A stretch of DNA of 30,425 bases from CAYZEZ01 sp964477295 (GTDB lineage Bacteria; Bacteroidota; Bacteroidia; Bacteroidales; SM23-62), in the NCBI GenBank assembly GCA_964477295.1, contig CAYZEZ010000017.1, positions 1-30,425 of the forward strand, read 5' to 3'. The notes below the pieces were generated by a model that worked only from the letters and a program-made list of their open reading frames with translations, was not told the DNA's origin and did not search any database. A program made the translations under genes and the position numbers. Shown here piece after piece: positions 7,867 to 15,331 of this stretch. The number at the start of each line of letters is the position of its first letter. Positions within the stretch are counted from its first letter, which is position 1.

Positions 7867-9888
7867 ATGAATAAAAAGAATATGAAAAACGAAAATATAC
7901 CTAAAGAAAACGAAAAGCCTGACCAGTTATTGGAAAATGGGTCTGGAGAATATTCTGCAGAGAGTATCCAGGTGCTTGAAGGGCTGGAAGCGGTAAGAAA
8001 GAGGCCTGCTATGTATATTGGGGATATCAGCACAAAAGGGCTTCATCACCTGGTGTATGAAGTAATAGATAATTCAATCGATGAGGCACTTGCCGGGCAT
8101 TGTAAGGCAATCGATCTGAGCATTAACGAGGATGGATCCGTAACGGTGATGGATGATGGCAGGGGGATACCGATTGATCTTCACGAAAAGGAGAATAAAT
8201 CGGCACTCGAGGTTGTTATGACCATGCTACATGCAGGCGGTAAATTTAATAAGGAATCGTACAAAGTATCCGGAGGACTTCATGGAGTGGGCGTATCATG
8301 TGTGAATGCATTGTCTTCAAAGCTCAGGGCTGAGATCCACCGCGATGGAAATATATATGCCCAGGAATATGAACGGGGTAAATCTTTAAGTGATATAAGG
8401 ACTGAAGGGAAAACAGATAAGACAGGTACCATTATCACATTTTATCCTGATGACACTATTTTTACCACGACAGAATTTCATTTTGAGATACTATCATCAC
8501 GACTGCGGGAACTTGCCTACCTGAATAAAGGTATCCGCCTGACTATTATCGACAAGAGGGAAAAAGTGGAAAATGGGAATGGTAATGGTAACGCGGATGG
8601 TCAGTACCGGAAAGAGGAATTCTATTCAGAAACCGGATTGGTCGATTTTGTTAAATACCTCGATGAGACACGGGAGAGGTTGACGGAGAATATTATTTAC
8701 ATAGAAACAGAAAAAAATGATACCCCGGTAGAGGTGGCCCTGCAATACAATACCTCTTTCAGTGAGAATGTCCATTCTTATGTCAACAATATCAATACCA
8801 TAGAGGGAGGGACCCACCTGGCAGGATTCAGAAGGGGACTCACTAGGACACTTAAAAATTATGCCGAGAAATCAGGTATGCTTGCCAAATTGAAATTTGA
8901 TATAAATGGGGACGATTTCCGGGAAGGATTAACTTCCATTATTTCAATAAAGGTCCAGGAACCGCAGTTTGAGGGACAGACGAAGACCAAATTGGGTAAC
9001 TCGGAGGTTATGGGAGCCGTGGACCAGGCTGTAAGCACTATGCTCGCCAATTATCTGGAGGAAAATCCAAAAGATGCCAGGGTGATCGTTCAGAAGGTGG
9101 TACTGGCCGCCACTGCACGCCATGCAGCCAGGAAGGCACGGGAACTGGTGCAACGTAAAAATGTTCTCTCCGGAGCAGGGCTTCCAGGGAAACTGGCCGA
9201 TTGTGCCGAAAAAGATCCTGCCGCATCAGAGCTTTACCTTGTTGAGGGAGATTCCGCAGGAGGTACGGCCAAACAGGGCCGTGACCGCCATTTTCAGGCT
9301 ATTATGCCGCTGCGGGGCAAGATATTGAATGTGGAGAAAGCCATGCAGCATAAGATCTTTGAGAACGAAGAGATTAAAAATATTTTTATTGCACTGGGTG
9401 TATCCATTGGTACCGAGGAAGATAGTAAGGCACTCAACCTGGATGGACTGAGATATCATAAGATCATTATCATGACCGATGCAGATGTGGACGGGAGTCA
9501 TATTACCACACTGATCATGACCTTCTTTTTCAGGTATATGCAGGAACTGATCAAGGAAGGGTACCTATATATCGCCACACCACCGCTCTATCTCATTAGG
9601 AAAGGCAAGAACGAAAAGTATTGCTGGACCGAAGAAGAACGTACAGCCACCATAAAAGAGTTCGGAGGTGAAGGAGTACATATCCAGCGATATAAAGGTT
9701 TGGGTGAGATGAATGCTGAACAGCTCTGGGACACCACCATGAATCCTGAATTCCGAACCCTGCGCCAGGTAACCATTGAAAGCGCTGCCGAGGCCGACAG
9801 GATCTTCGCCATGCTGATGGGCGATGAGGTCCCGCCCCGGAGGGAATTTATTGAAACACACGCAAAGTATGCCAATATTGATGCTTAA
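7867..9888 (+). CDS. gyrB: DNA gyrase subunit B
   Basis: A 673-aa ATPase subunit of gyrase, which with GyrA introduces negative supercoils. The GHKL ATPase core shows the N-box VIDNSIDEALAGH (about 67-78), DDGRGIP (96-102) and GGLHGVGVSCVNALS (136-150). The TOPRIM domain has EGDSAGG (from 460), GKILNVEKA and the metal-binding DADVD (538-542). The C-terminal GYRKGLGEMN-like block is present as RYKGLGEMNAEQLWDTTMNP. The RHFQAIMPLRGKILNVEKA block and QLWDTTMNP favour GyrB over ParE. The length fits GyrB without the roughly 170-aa enterobacterial insert. Met6 (7882) is an alternative start because the first 30 residues are non-conserved and charged. gyrA is not adjacent. Confidence 0.96.
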   Translation: MNKKNMKNENIPKENEKPDQLLENGSGEYSAESIQVLEGLEAVRKRPAMYIGDISTKGLHHLVYEVIDNSIDEALAGHCKAIDLSINEDGSVTVMDDGRGIPIDLHEKENKSALEVVMTMLHAGGKFNKESYKVSGGLHGVGVSCVNALSSKLRAEIHRDGNIYAQEYERGKSLSDIRTEGKTDKTGTIITFYPDDTIFTTTEFHFEILSSRLRELAYLNKGIRLTIIDKREKVENGNGNGNADGQYRKEEFYSETGLVDFVKYLDETRERLTENIIYIETEKNDTPVEVALQYNTSFSENVHSYVNNINTIEGGTHLAGFRRGLTRTLKNYAEKSGMLAKLKFDINGDDFREGLTSIISIKVQEPQFEGQTKTKLGNSEVMGAVDQAVSTMLANYLEENPKDARVIVQKVVLAATARHAARKARELVQRKNVLSGAGLPGKLADCAEKDPAASELYLVEGDSAGGTAKQGRDRHFQAIMPLRGKILNVEKAMQHKIFENEEIKNIFIALGVSIGTEEDSKALNLDGLRYHKIIIMTDADVDGSHITTLIMTFFFRYMQELIKEGYLYIATPPLYLIRKGKNEKYCWTEEERTATIKEFGGEGVHIQRYKGLGEMNAEQLWDTTMNPEFRTLRQVTIESAAEADRIFAMLMGDEVPPRREFIETHAKYANIDA

Positions 9889-9939
9889 GTGCCATATGGC
9901 TGAAACCAACAGCAATTCGCAACCCAAACCATCTATGAT

Positions 9940-10629
9940 ATGCATCCGTACCTGATTCCCCTGGCAGGCTCTTTCATGAAGCATCGCAACTCCGAAGATG
10001 CTTCCGCCATGAAGAGGTATATGAAGGGGCAATTTGAATTCTTTGGTATTAAAACTCCTGTCCGAAAAGAACTGGTAAAACAACATGTGGCAGAATATGG
10101 ATTACCGGGAAGTGACATTCTTGAGGATGTAATAAGAAGCTGCTGGGATATGCCAGAGCGGGATTTTCAGATGGTGGGTATAAATATGCTGGTAAGGCTG
10201 AACAAAACCCTCGGAAAAAAAAATGTTCCGTTGCTTGAATACCTGATAACCAATAAATCCTGGTGGGATACAGTCGATGGACTGGCCGGATGGATCGTGG
10301 CAGACCTATTCAAAAGGTATCCGGAATTAATTGTCCCGGTCACAACAAAATGGATGGATTCTGAAAATGTCTGGCTCCAGCGTACCTGCATCCTTTTCCA
10401 GCTTCATTATAAAAAAGATACCGACCTGGAATTATTATATGGATTTATTGAAAGATTATCCGGATCAAAAGTATTCTGGATCCAGAAGGCGATAGGATGG
10501 ATCCTGCGGGAATATTCAAAAACCGATCCCGAAGAAGTGATCCGTTTTGTCAAGTCTCACCATCTCTCCCCGCTGAGCAAACGTGAAGCCCTTAAGGTTA
10601 TCGAGCGGGCTAAGAAGAAATCTGCTTAA
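9940..10629 (+). CDS. AlkD-type DNA alkylation repair glycosylase
   Basis: A 229-aa all-helical HEAT-like protein of the AlkC/AlkD family (PF08713), which excises positively charged alkylated purines such as N7-methylguanine and N3-methyladenine. Signature segments are QFEFFGIKTPVRK (31-43), SWWDTVDGLAG (107-117), WLQRTCILFQLHYKKDTD (145-162) and FWIQKAIGWILREYSKTDP (179-197). Trp109, Asp113, Arg148 and Trp187 occupy the positions of the DNA-contact and catalytic residues described for Bacillus cereus AlkD, with the same numbering, so an active enzyme is expected. It lies 51 bp after gyrB on the same strand and its stop is 21 bp from the convergent dapF stop. Confidence 0.92.
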   Translation: MHPYLIPLAGSFMKHRNSEDASAMKRYMKGQFEFFGIKTPVRKELVKQHVAEYGLPGSDILEDVIRSCWDMPERDFQMVGINMLVRLNKTLGKKNVPLLEYLITNKSWWDTVDGLAGWIVADLFKRYPELIVPVTTKWMDSENVWLQRTCILFQLHYKKDTDLELLYGFIERLSGSKVFWIQKAIGWILREYSKTDPEEVIRFVKSHHLSPLSKREALKVIERAKKKSA

Positions 10630-10650
10630 TCGCCCCTGGTTCACTTTCCA

Positions 10651-11442
10651 TCAGCCAAAGCTGTCGTTAACCTCCCCCTTGAAAACAAATGTTGCCGGTC
10701 CCGAAAGGACGATCTTCCCAAACTTCGTTTCCCCGGACCTTTCAAAGGATACCTCGAGTTTTCCACCGCGGGTTTGCACAGGAAACGACGTTTTATCAGT
10801 ATTGGATTTTAAGGCAGCACAGATGGCTGAGGCTACGACACCGGTGCCGCAGGAAAAGGTTTCGTTTTCAACACCCCTTTCATAGGTTCTTACAAATAAC
10901 CAGTCCCTTGTTTCGGATACAAAATTCACATTGATGCCATCCTTTCCATATTGCGGATAGTTTCTGATCTCTGATCCGAGCTGGAAAATATTCATCTTTT
11001 CCAGCTGGTCTACAAACCGGACGTAATGAGGCGATCCGGTGTAAAGTTCATAATGGTCTGAATGTATTTGAATATCTGATACATCCTTCATCTCCAGGTG
11101 GATTTGACCGGATTCGCTGATGGTGGCACTGTGGAGTCCATCACTAGCCTCGAACCGGGTGGTGCCGCTGACTATACCGAGTTTCGAACAAAAAGCTACA
11201 GCACATCTGCCACCATTCCCGCATAACGAGCCTTCCCTGCCATCTGCGTTGTAGTAACGCATAACAAAATCATTCTGACTGCTGTGTTGAATGATGATCA
11301 GTCCGTCGGCACCAATTCCAAATCTTCTGTCGCAAAGCCTTGCTATAATAGCCTTGTCGGGGATCTGAAAATCAGGTTCTCTCCCGTCGATCATGATAAA
11401 ATCGTTACCTGTACCGTGATATTTTTCAAATGCTGTTTTCAA
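10651..11442 (-). CDS. dapF: Diaminopimelate epimerase
   Basis: A 263-aa cytoplasmic PLP-independent racemase converting LL- to meso-diaminopimelate, for lysine and peptidoglycan synthesis. The N-terminal block KYHGTGNDFIMID (7-19) is diagnostic. The two catalytic cysteines are Cys74 in GSLCGNGGRC (71-80) and Cys198 in ETFSCGTGVVASAI (194-207), each in its expected context, with NADGRE just before the first. Length is normal (about 260-280 aa). It is convergent with the alkylation-repair gene and divergent from the HtrA gene; no other lysine genes are adjacent. Confidence 0.96.
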   Translation of the reverse strand: MKTAFEKYHGTGNDFIMIDGREPDFQIPDKAIIARLCDRRFGIGADGLIIIQHSSQNDFVMRYYNADGREGSLCGNGGRCAVAFCSKLGIVSGTTRFEASDGLHSATISESGQIHLEMKDVSDIQIHSDHYELYTGSPHYVRFVDQLEKMNIFQLGSEIRNYPQYGKDGINVNFVSETRDWLFVRTYERGVENETFSCGTGVVASAICAALKSNTDKTSFPVQTRGGKLEVSFERSGETKFGKIVLSGPATFVFKGEVNDSFG

Positions 11443-11518
11443 CCCTGGTCTTGTTAAATATTCTTAAAATTAGGAACTTATTGTAACATTATGAAAGTGT
11501 GGCACGTTATGATTTTGT

Positions 11519-11526
11519 ATTTTTGA
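11519..11526 (+). promoter_or_regulatory. Candidate -7 box for the HtrA protease gene
   Basis: TATTTTTG matches TAnnTTTG exactly. The segment 19 bp upstream (AGTG at 11496-11499) is only a partial -33 match. Transcription would begin near 11533. Confidence 0.45.
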
Positions 11527-11609
11527 CAGTAAAGTACCTCAGGCACACTTTTTGAATGAACAAATTTCGCAATAAATTGTCAGATAGTTAAATGATTTTT
11601 TCAAGATCA

Positions 11610-11662
11610 GGTGAATCCTGCAAGCGCATTGGATTCGCCAAACCATGGAATTCGTTTCCATG
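11610..11662 (+). promoter_or_regulatory. Two hairpins in the probable HtrA leader
   Basis: Hairpin 1 pairs 11610-11618 with 11631-11639 (one G-U pair) and can extend inward with TGC/GCA (11619-11621 and 11626-11628) around loop AAGC, leaving a 2-nt bulge. Hairpin 2 pairs CATGGAA (11644-11650) with TTCCATG (11656-11662) around a 5-nt loop. Both lie between the candidate promoter and the start codon. Confidence 0.35.
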
Positions 11663-11765
11663 CATGGATCATACAGGGCAATGGATTTAAGTGAAACGAG
11701 GGATTATCCCCCCGGGATCAAGGATGTTTTAACTAAAAATCTGTCTGGTAATAATAAATTAATTA

Positions 11766-13202
11766 ATGATGAAGTTAAAGAAAACGATTGGAACTTTTTT
11801 ACTGCCGGTAATTGGTGGATTGGTGGCATTGTTTCTTTATTCTCTTTTTGACCATGGCACTACAACAGTTGTAGTGAAGGAGGAACCGGCAGCCAGATAT
11901 GTCAATTACCCGGAACCTGCTACAGCCGCACCTGCTGATTTTATAGTGGCTGCTGAAACGGCCGTTCATGCAGTGGTCCATGTAAAGACCAAATCAATGC
12001 GTGAAGGAACGGGTAACCCGCTTTACGATTTTTTCTTCGGCTACAAGTACAATGATCCATCACCGGTTGTTGGTTATGGATCAGGAGTTATCATTTCAGA
12101 TGATGGTTACATCGTTACGAATAATCATGTGATCGAAGGGTCACAGACTGTTGAAGTGACCTTAAATGATAACCATGCTTATGAGGCCTCTGTTATTGGT
12201 ACAGATCCTTACACAGACCTGGCAGTCCTGAAGATTAAGTCAGAGAATTTGCATTTTCTTACATATGGAAATTCAGATAATCTTCGTCTCGGGGAATGGG
12301 TCCTGGCAATTGGTAATCCTTATAATCTGACCAGTACAGTTACTGCCGGAATTGTCAGTGCGAAGGCAAGAAATATAAATATCCTGAGGGATAATGATAA
12401 CTTGTCCATAGAAGCCTTTATACAGACCGATGCAGCTGTAAATCCGGGAAACAGCGGTGGCGCCCTGGTAAATACCAGGGGAGAGCTGATCGGGATTAAC
12501 GCGGCCATTGCTTCGCGTACCGGAGCTTTCAGTGGATATTCATTCGCCATCCCGGTAAGTATTGTTCAGAAAGTGGTCGATGATATCATCGAATTCGGAG
12601 CGGTCCAGAGGGCATTACTTGGTGTTACCATTACTGAATTAACTGCAGAGGTTGCCAGGGAATACAATATAGATCAGATTGAAGGCGTTTTGGTTACAGG
12701 ACTGCGTGAGAACGGTGCTGCGAAGGCCGCAGGAATTGAAAGAGAGGATGTGATCACTTCAGTCAATGGTATCCGCGTTAAGACACCCTCTGAATTGCAG
12801 GAACAGGTTAGCAGGTACAGGCCTAATGACAAAATTGGCGTAACCCTCGTCAGAAAAAATAAAGAAAAGCAGGTCACTGTTTTGTTACGTAACCTGGAAG
12901 GTGGAACGGGAATAGTAAAAAAGGATCAATCCATTTCTGTTTTAGGGGCCAGTTTTAATGAGATTTCAGGTACTGAACTGAAAAGACTTGGTCTTGAAGG
13001 GGGAGTTAAGGTAACTGAGGTGCGTGCCGGAAAGTTCAGGAGTGTTGGCATTCGTGAGAATTTTATAATTACGCAGATCAACAATAAAAAGATTAGAAAT
13101 ATTGATGATTTGAAGAAGTTAATTGAAAGTGCGGAAGGTGGAGTTTACATTGAAGGAGTTTATCCTGATGGATTAATTGCATATTACGCCCTACGTTTGT
13201 AA
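11766..13202 (+). CDS. HtrA/Deg-family periplasmic serine protease with two PDZ domains
   Basis: A 478-aa trypsin-like protease of the DegP/DegQ/DegS family that degrades misfolded envelope proteins. Residues 7-27 are a hydrophobic signal or anchor; no clear cleavage site follows, so it may stay membrane-tethered. The catalytic triad is His121 (TNNHVIEG), Asp151 (DPYTDLAVLK) and Ser230 (NPGNSGGALVN). PDZ1 spans roughly 280-375 and PDZ2 about 385-478 (second carboxylate-binding region near SVLGASFNEIS). Length and two-PDZ layout fit DegP/DegQ. The start is either of two adjacent ATGs (11766 or 11769). A structured leader precedes it and rpoD follows with its own promoter. Confidence 0.93.
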   Translation: MMKLKKTIGTFLLPVIGGLVALFLYSLFDHGTTTVVVKEEPAARYVNYPEPATAAPADFIVAAETAVHAVVHVKTKSMREGTGNPLYDFFFGYKYNDPSPVVGYGSGVIISDDGYIVTNNHVIEGSQTVEVTLNDNHAYEASVIGTDPYTDLAVLKIKSENLHFLTYGNSDNLRLGEWVLAIGNPYNLTSTVTAGIVSAKARNINILRDNDNLSIEAFIQTDAAVNPGNSGGALVNTRGELIGINAAIASRTGAFSGYSFAIPVSIVQKVVDDIIEFGAVQRALLGVTITELTAEVAREYNIDQIEGVLVTGLRENGAAKAAGIEREDVITSVNGIRVKTPSELQEQVSRYRPNDKIGVTLVRKNKEKQVTVLLRNLEGGTGIVKKDQSISVLGASFNEISGTELKRLGLEGGVKVTEVRAGKFRSVGIRENFIITQINNKKIRNIDDLKKLIESAEGGVYIEGVYPDGLIAYYALRL

Positions 13203-13206
13203 CTTT

Positions 13207-13223
13207 GTCTGGACAGACTTTTT
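13207..13223 (+). terminator. Weak terminator-like hairpin after the HtrA gene
   Basis: GTCT and AGAC (13207-13210 and 13215-13218) can pair around a 4-nt loop and are followed by five T residues at 13219-13223. The stem is only 4 bp, so termination here is uncertain. Confidence 0.3.
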
Positions 13224-13356
13224 AGATAGGACAATAATTCGCAAAATAAACAACCGGCCATGTCCTGAAACAACCAACGGACAAACGGTATGGACAAGCC
13301 CTTCATAATCGGAAAGAAAAAAATCCTGTCTTCGGTGTAAATAATTGTTAGGTTAC

Positions 13357-13383
13357 TTGACAAGTATTGTTAAATGGTATAAT
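13357..13383 (+). promoter_or_regulatory. rpoD promoter
   Basis: TTGACA at 13357-13362 and TATAAT at 13378-13383 (15-bp spacer) match the classical sigma-70 hexamers, while the same DNA also reads TTG-N20-TAATTTCG, close to the Bacteroidota -33/-7 form. Transcription would begin near 13390, about 22 nt before the chosen ATG. This rules out the upstream in-frame ATG at 13367. Confidence 0.65.
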
Positions 13384-13411
13384 TTCGCAAAAATTTTTTC
13401 GGGGAGATATA

Positions 13412-14272
13412 ATGAGACAGCTTAAAATAACAAAATCGATTACCAACAGGGAAAGTGCTTCTTTGGATAAGTATTTGCAAGAGATTGGAAAAGAAGAGCT
13501 TATTACTGTTGAGGAAGAAGTCGAACTTGCGCAGCAGATTAAAAAAGGTGATCGTGACGCGTTAGAGAAGCTGACCAGGGCAAACCTGAGATTTGTCGTT
13601 TCAGTGGCCAAGCAGTATCAAAACCAGGGATTAAGCTTACCCGATTTAATCAATGAAGGAAACCTTGGGTTGATCAAGGCCGCAGAGAAATTCGACGAGA
13701 CGCGTGGATTTAAATTCATCTCCTATGCTGTCTGGTGGATCCGGCAATCGATATTGCAGGCACTGGCTGAACAATCCCGGATTGTCAGGCTGCCCCTGAA
13801 CCAGGTTGGTTCACTCAATAAGATCAATAAAGCATTCTCAAAGTTTGAACAGGAGTTTGAAAGGACACCCTCTCCCGAAGAACTGGCTGAATTACTTGAG
13901 CTTCCTAAAGAAAAGGTATCTGATACCCTGCGTGTCTCAGGACGGCATGTTTCTGTCGATGCACCTTTTGTGGATGGGGAAGACAACAGCCTTCTTGATA
14001 TACTGCCGAATAACGATTCTCCTAATGCCGACAAGACATTACTGAACGAGTCGCTCTCAAGGGAAATCGACAGGGCTCTTGCCACACTCACAGAAAGGGA
14101 AAGGGATATTATTAAACTTTTCTTTGGTATTGGTATCCAGGAGATGACCCTTGAAGAAATTGGAGAGCAGTTTGGATTAACCAGGGAAAGGGTACGTCAG
14201 ATCAAGGAAAAAGCAATCAGGAGACTTCGTCATACATCCAGGAGCAGGCTTTTAAAATCATACCTCGGCTAA
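13412..14272 (+). CDS. rpoD: Primary RNA polymerase sigma factor
   Basis: A 286-287-aa housekeeping sigma factor of the short Bacteroidota type (sigma-ABfr): it lacks region 1.1 and begins directly with MRQLKITKSITNRES. Region 1.2 is seen in SLDKYLQEIGKEELIT, region 2 in NLRFVVSVAKQYQNQG through GFKFISYAVWWIRQSILQ (core and -10 binding), region 3 in LNKINKAFSKFEQEF, and region 4 with its helix-turn-helix in LEEIGEQFGLTRERVRQI. The ATG at 13412 is chosen because the longer frame (13367) would begin inside the promoter and because GGGGAG (13401-13406) precedes 13412. A hairpin plus T7 follows at 14336-14364, so it is probably monocistronic. Confidence 0.97.
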   Translation: MRQLKITKSITNRESASLDKYLQEIGKEELITVEEEVELAQQIKKGDRDALEKLTRANLRFVVSVAKQYQNQGLSLPDLINEGNLGLIKAAEKFDETRGFKFISYAVWWIRQSILQALAEQSRIVRLPLNQVGSLNKINKAFSKFEQEFERTPSPEELAELLELPKEKVSDTLRVSGRHVSVDAPFVDGEDNSLLDILPNNDSPNADKTLLNESLSREIDRALATLTERERDIIKLFFGIGIQEMTLEEIGEQFGLTRERVRQIKEKAIRRLRHTSRSRLLKSYLG

Positions 14273-14294
14273 ACCCCGGTGATCTATGATTGAA

Positions 14295-14320
14295 GATTAA
14301 CGATTTTTGATCTCAGAAGT
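14295..14320 (+). repeat. GATTAACGAT intergenic repeat, copy 1
   Basis: A 26-bp unit starting GATTAACGATTTTTGATCT, located between the rpoD stop and its terminator. It shares 21 of 26 bases with copy 2 (14392-14417, minus) and 20 of 26 with copy 3 (17903-17928, minus) by hand alignment. Confidence 0.6.
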
Positions 14321-14335
14321 AATAGAGAAATATGA

Positions 14336-14364
14336 TCCTCTGCCAGACGGTGGGGGATTTTTTT
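14336..14364 (+). terminator. Intrinsic terminator of rpoD
   Basis: A 9-bp stem (14336-14344 with 14349-14357; three G-U pairs) closes a tetraloop AGAC and is followed directly by seven T residues (14358-14364). This is a standard intrinsic terminator for plus-strand transcription. The opposite strand has no T tract after the hairpin. Confidence 0.7.
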
Positions 14365-14391
14365 GTACCCATTACCCACACCCTAAACCCT

Positions 14392-14417
14392 ACATCACAG
14401 ATCACAGATCGTTAATC
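14392..14417 (-). repeat. GATTAACGAT intergenic repeat, copy 2
   Basis: Read on the minus strand this begins GATTAACGATCTGTGATCT. It is inverted relative to copy 1, so the two could base-pair across the rpoD terminator in a transcript that reads through. It lies just beyond the DUF4249 stop codon. Confidence 0.6.
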
Positions 14418-14438
14418 ATTAATCTGAGATCACTTCTT

Positions 14439-15326
14439 TTATTTAATCAGGACGGTATCTATGAAGGCTGAATAACCTGCAAAGATTCCAAAACCGTTTT
14501 CAATGTTTGAGTAGAATTCAGTCTGTTGTTGCTGTTGCTGCTGCGATTTGTGCCACGATTTAGCATATAAGTAGTAGGCTTCACTTATATTTTTTAAATA
14601 GAAGAATAGATTGAAAGATTCAACACTATCATCGCTCAGGTTGAGGTTGTTAAAATCGATCATGAATGTTAAATCATGTTCCTGACCATTAATTAACTGA
14701 TCTGAAAAATAAAAGATGTTTCTGGTTAATCCGCCAAAATTATAATCTTCAGTGATAGGATCAGTAATTATTAAAGGAACCTGGTAGATCTCTGTCGATA
14801 TTATTTCGTTATTTTCTACTTTATGAAAAAGTATAGGGGTGTCAATGTAAACTTCAACCAGGTAATAGTTTATGGCAAGGTTATCGTCTTTGAAGTGAAT
14901 TGTACAATCCAGGTATCGGCCTTCTAATATTGACGTGTCAAGTTTTACGCCAAACATTTCCCGGGGTACTATGTCTGTTGATTCTGCCCTTCCCAAACCA
15001 GGTGAAGAAACAGTCAATGTATATTCCTTGTCATATTCAGGTATGGTAGTGGAAGTATACATTCCATTTGCCTTGTGCAGCATTTGTTCAAGGAAAACAT
15101 CATTTTCATATAGATTTACCTCAGCATCCGGTAAGTAGGCGATGGTATCCTGTGACAGGACAGAAATAGTTTGGCTTACATGTCCCTCAAACAAATTATC
15201 AGGGGAAAAGAAGCAATTGATCACGATCTTACTTGCCTGTTTTTCAATATCCATTTCCATTTCTTTCAAACAGGATGTTGAAAGGACCAAAGTTGCAAGT
15301 ACATATATTTTAATATTGGATCTCAT
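14439..15326 (-). CDS. DUF4249-family lipoprotein partner of the TonB receptor
   Basis: A 295-aa predicted outer-membrane lipoprotein. From the chosen start (MRSNIKIYVLATLVLSTSC) the signal ends in lipobox LSTSC, with the acylated Cys followed by LKEMEMD. The region IVINCFFSPDNLFEGHVSQTISV and the following beta-rich segment (LPDAEVNLYENDVFLEQM, YTLTVSSPG) match the DUF4249 pattern, an Ig-like domain regularly encoded just after a SusC-like receptor in Bacteroidota. Starts further upstream (to 15380) would overlap the receptor gene and spoil the lipoprotein signal; the chosen start is 5 bp after the receptor stop. Seven consecutive Gln near the C-terminus use mixed CAG/CAA codons. The molecular function of DUF4249 is unknown; it may be an accessory surface lipoprotein for substrate capture. 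Confidence 0.85.
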   Translation of the reverse strand: MRSNIKIYVLATLVLSTSCLKEMEMDIEKQASKIVINCFFSPDNLFEGHVSQTISVLSQDTIAYLPDAEVNLYENDVFLEQMLHKANGMYTSTTIPEYDKEYTLTVSSPGLGRAESTDIVPREMFGVKLDTSILEGRYLDCTIHFKDDNLAINYYLVEVYIDTPILFHKVENNEIISTEIYQVPLIITDPITEDYNFGGLTRNIFYFSDQLINGQEHDLTFMIDFNNLNLSDDSVESFNLFFYLKNISEAYYLYAKSWHKSQQQQQQQTEFYSNIENGFGIFAGYSAFIDTVLIK

Positions 15327-15331
15327 TTTTG

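Larger units (their letters stand above)
11443..11765. other. Divergent spacer between dapF and the HtrA gene
   Basis: A 323-bp stretch with no credible gene. It contains a consensus -7 box at 11519-11526 directed to the HtrA gene and two GC-richer hairpins at 11610-11639 and 11644-11662, so the HtrA transcript may carry a structured leader of about 230 nt. The plus-strand ORF from 11645 to 11851 overlaps the protease start in another frame and shows no family features. Confidence 0.6.

Noticed and set aside
7867..9888. Topoisomerase IV subunit ParE instead of GyrB
   Set aside because: The TOPRIM and C-terminal blocks follow the GyrB pattern.
9940..9948. AlkD gene as an operon member of gyrB repair response
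   Set aside because: Same strand and a 51-bp gap only; nothing in the sequence shows shared regulation.
9565..10086. Minus-strand ORF of 173 codons across the gyrB/AlkD junction
   Set aside because: It is antisense to conserved GyrB and AlkD codons and shows no domain of its own.
11645..11851. Plus-strand ORF of 68 codons before the HtrA gene
   Set aside because: Its 3' half overlaps the protease in another frame, and its 5' half falls within hairpin DNA.
14519..14545. Gln tract as a phase-variable microsatellite
   Set aside because: The codons alternate CAG and CAA, so there is no long exact trinucleotide run prone to slippage.
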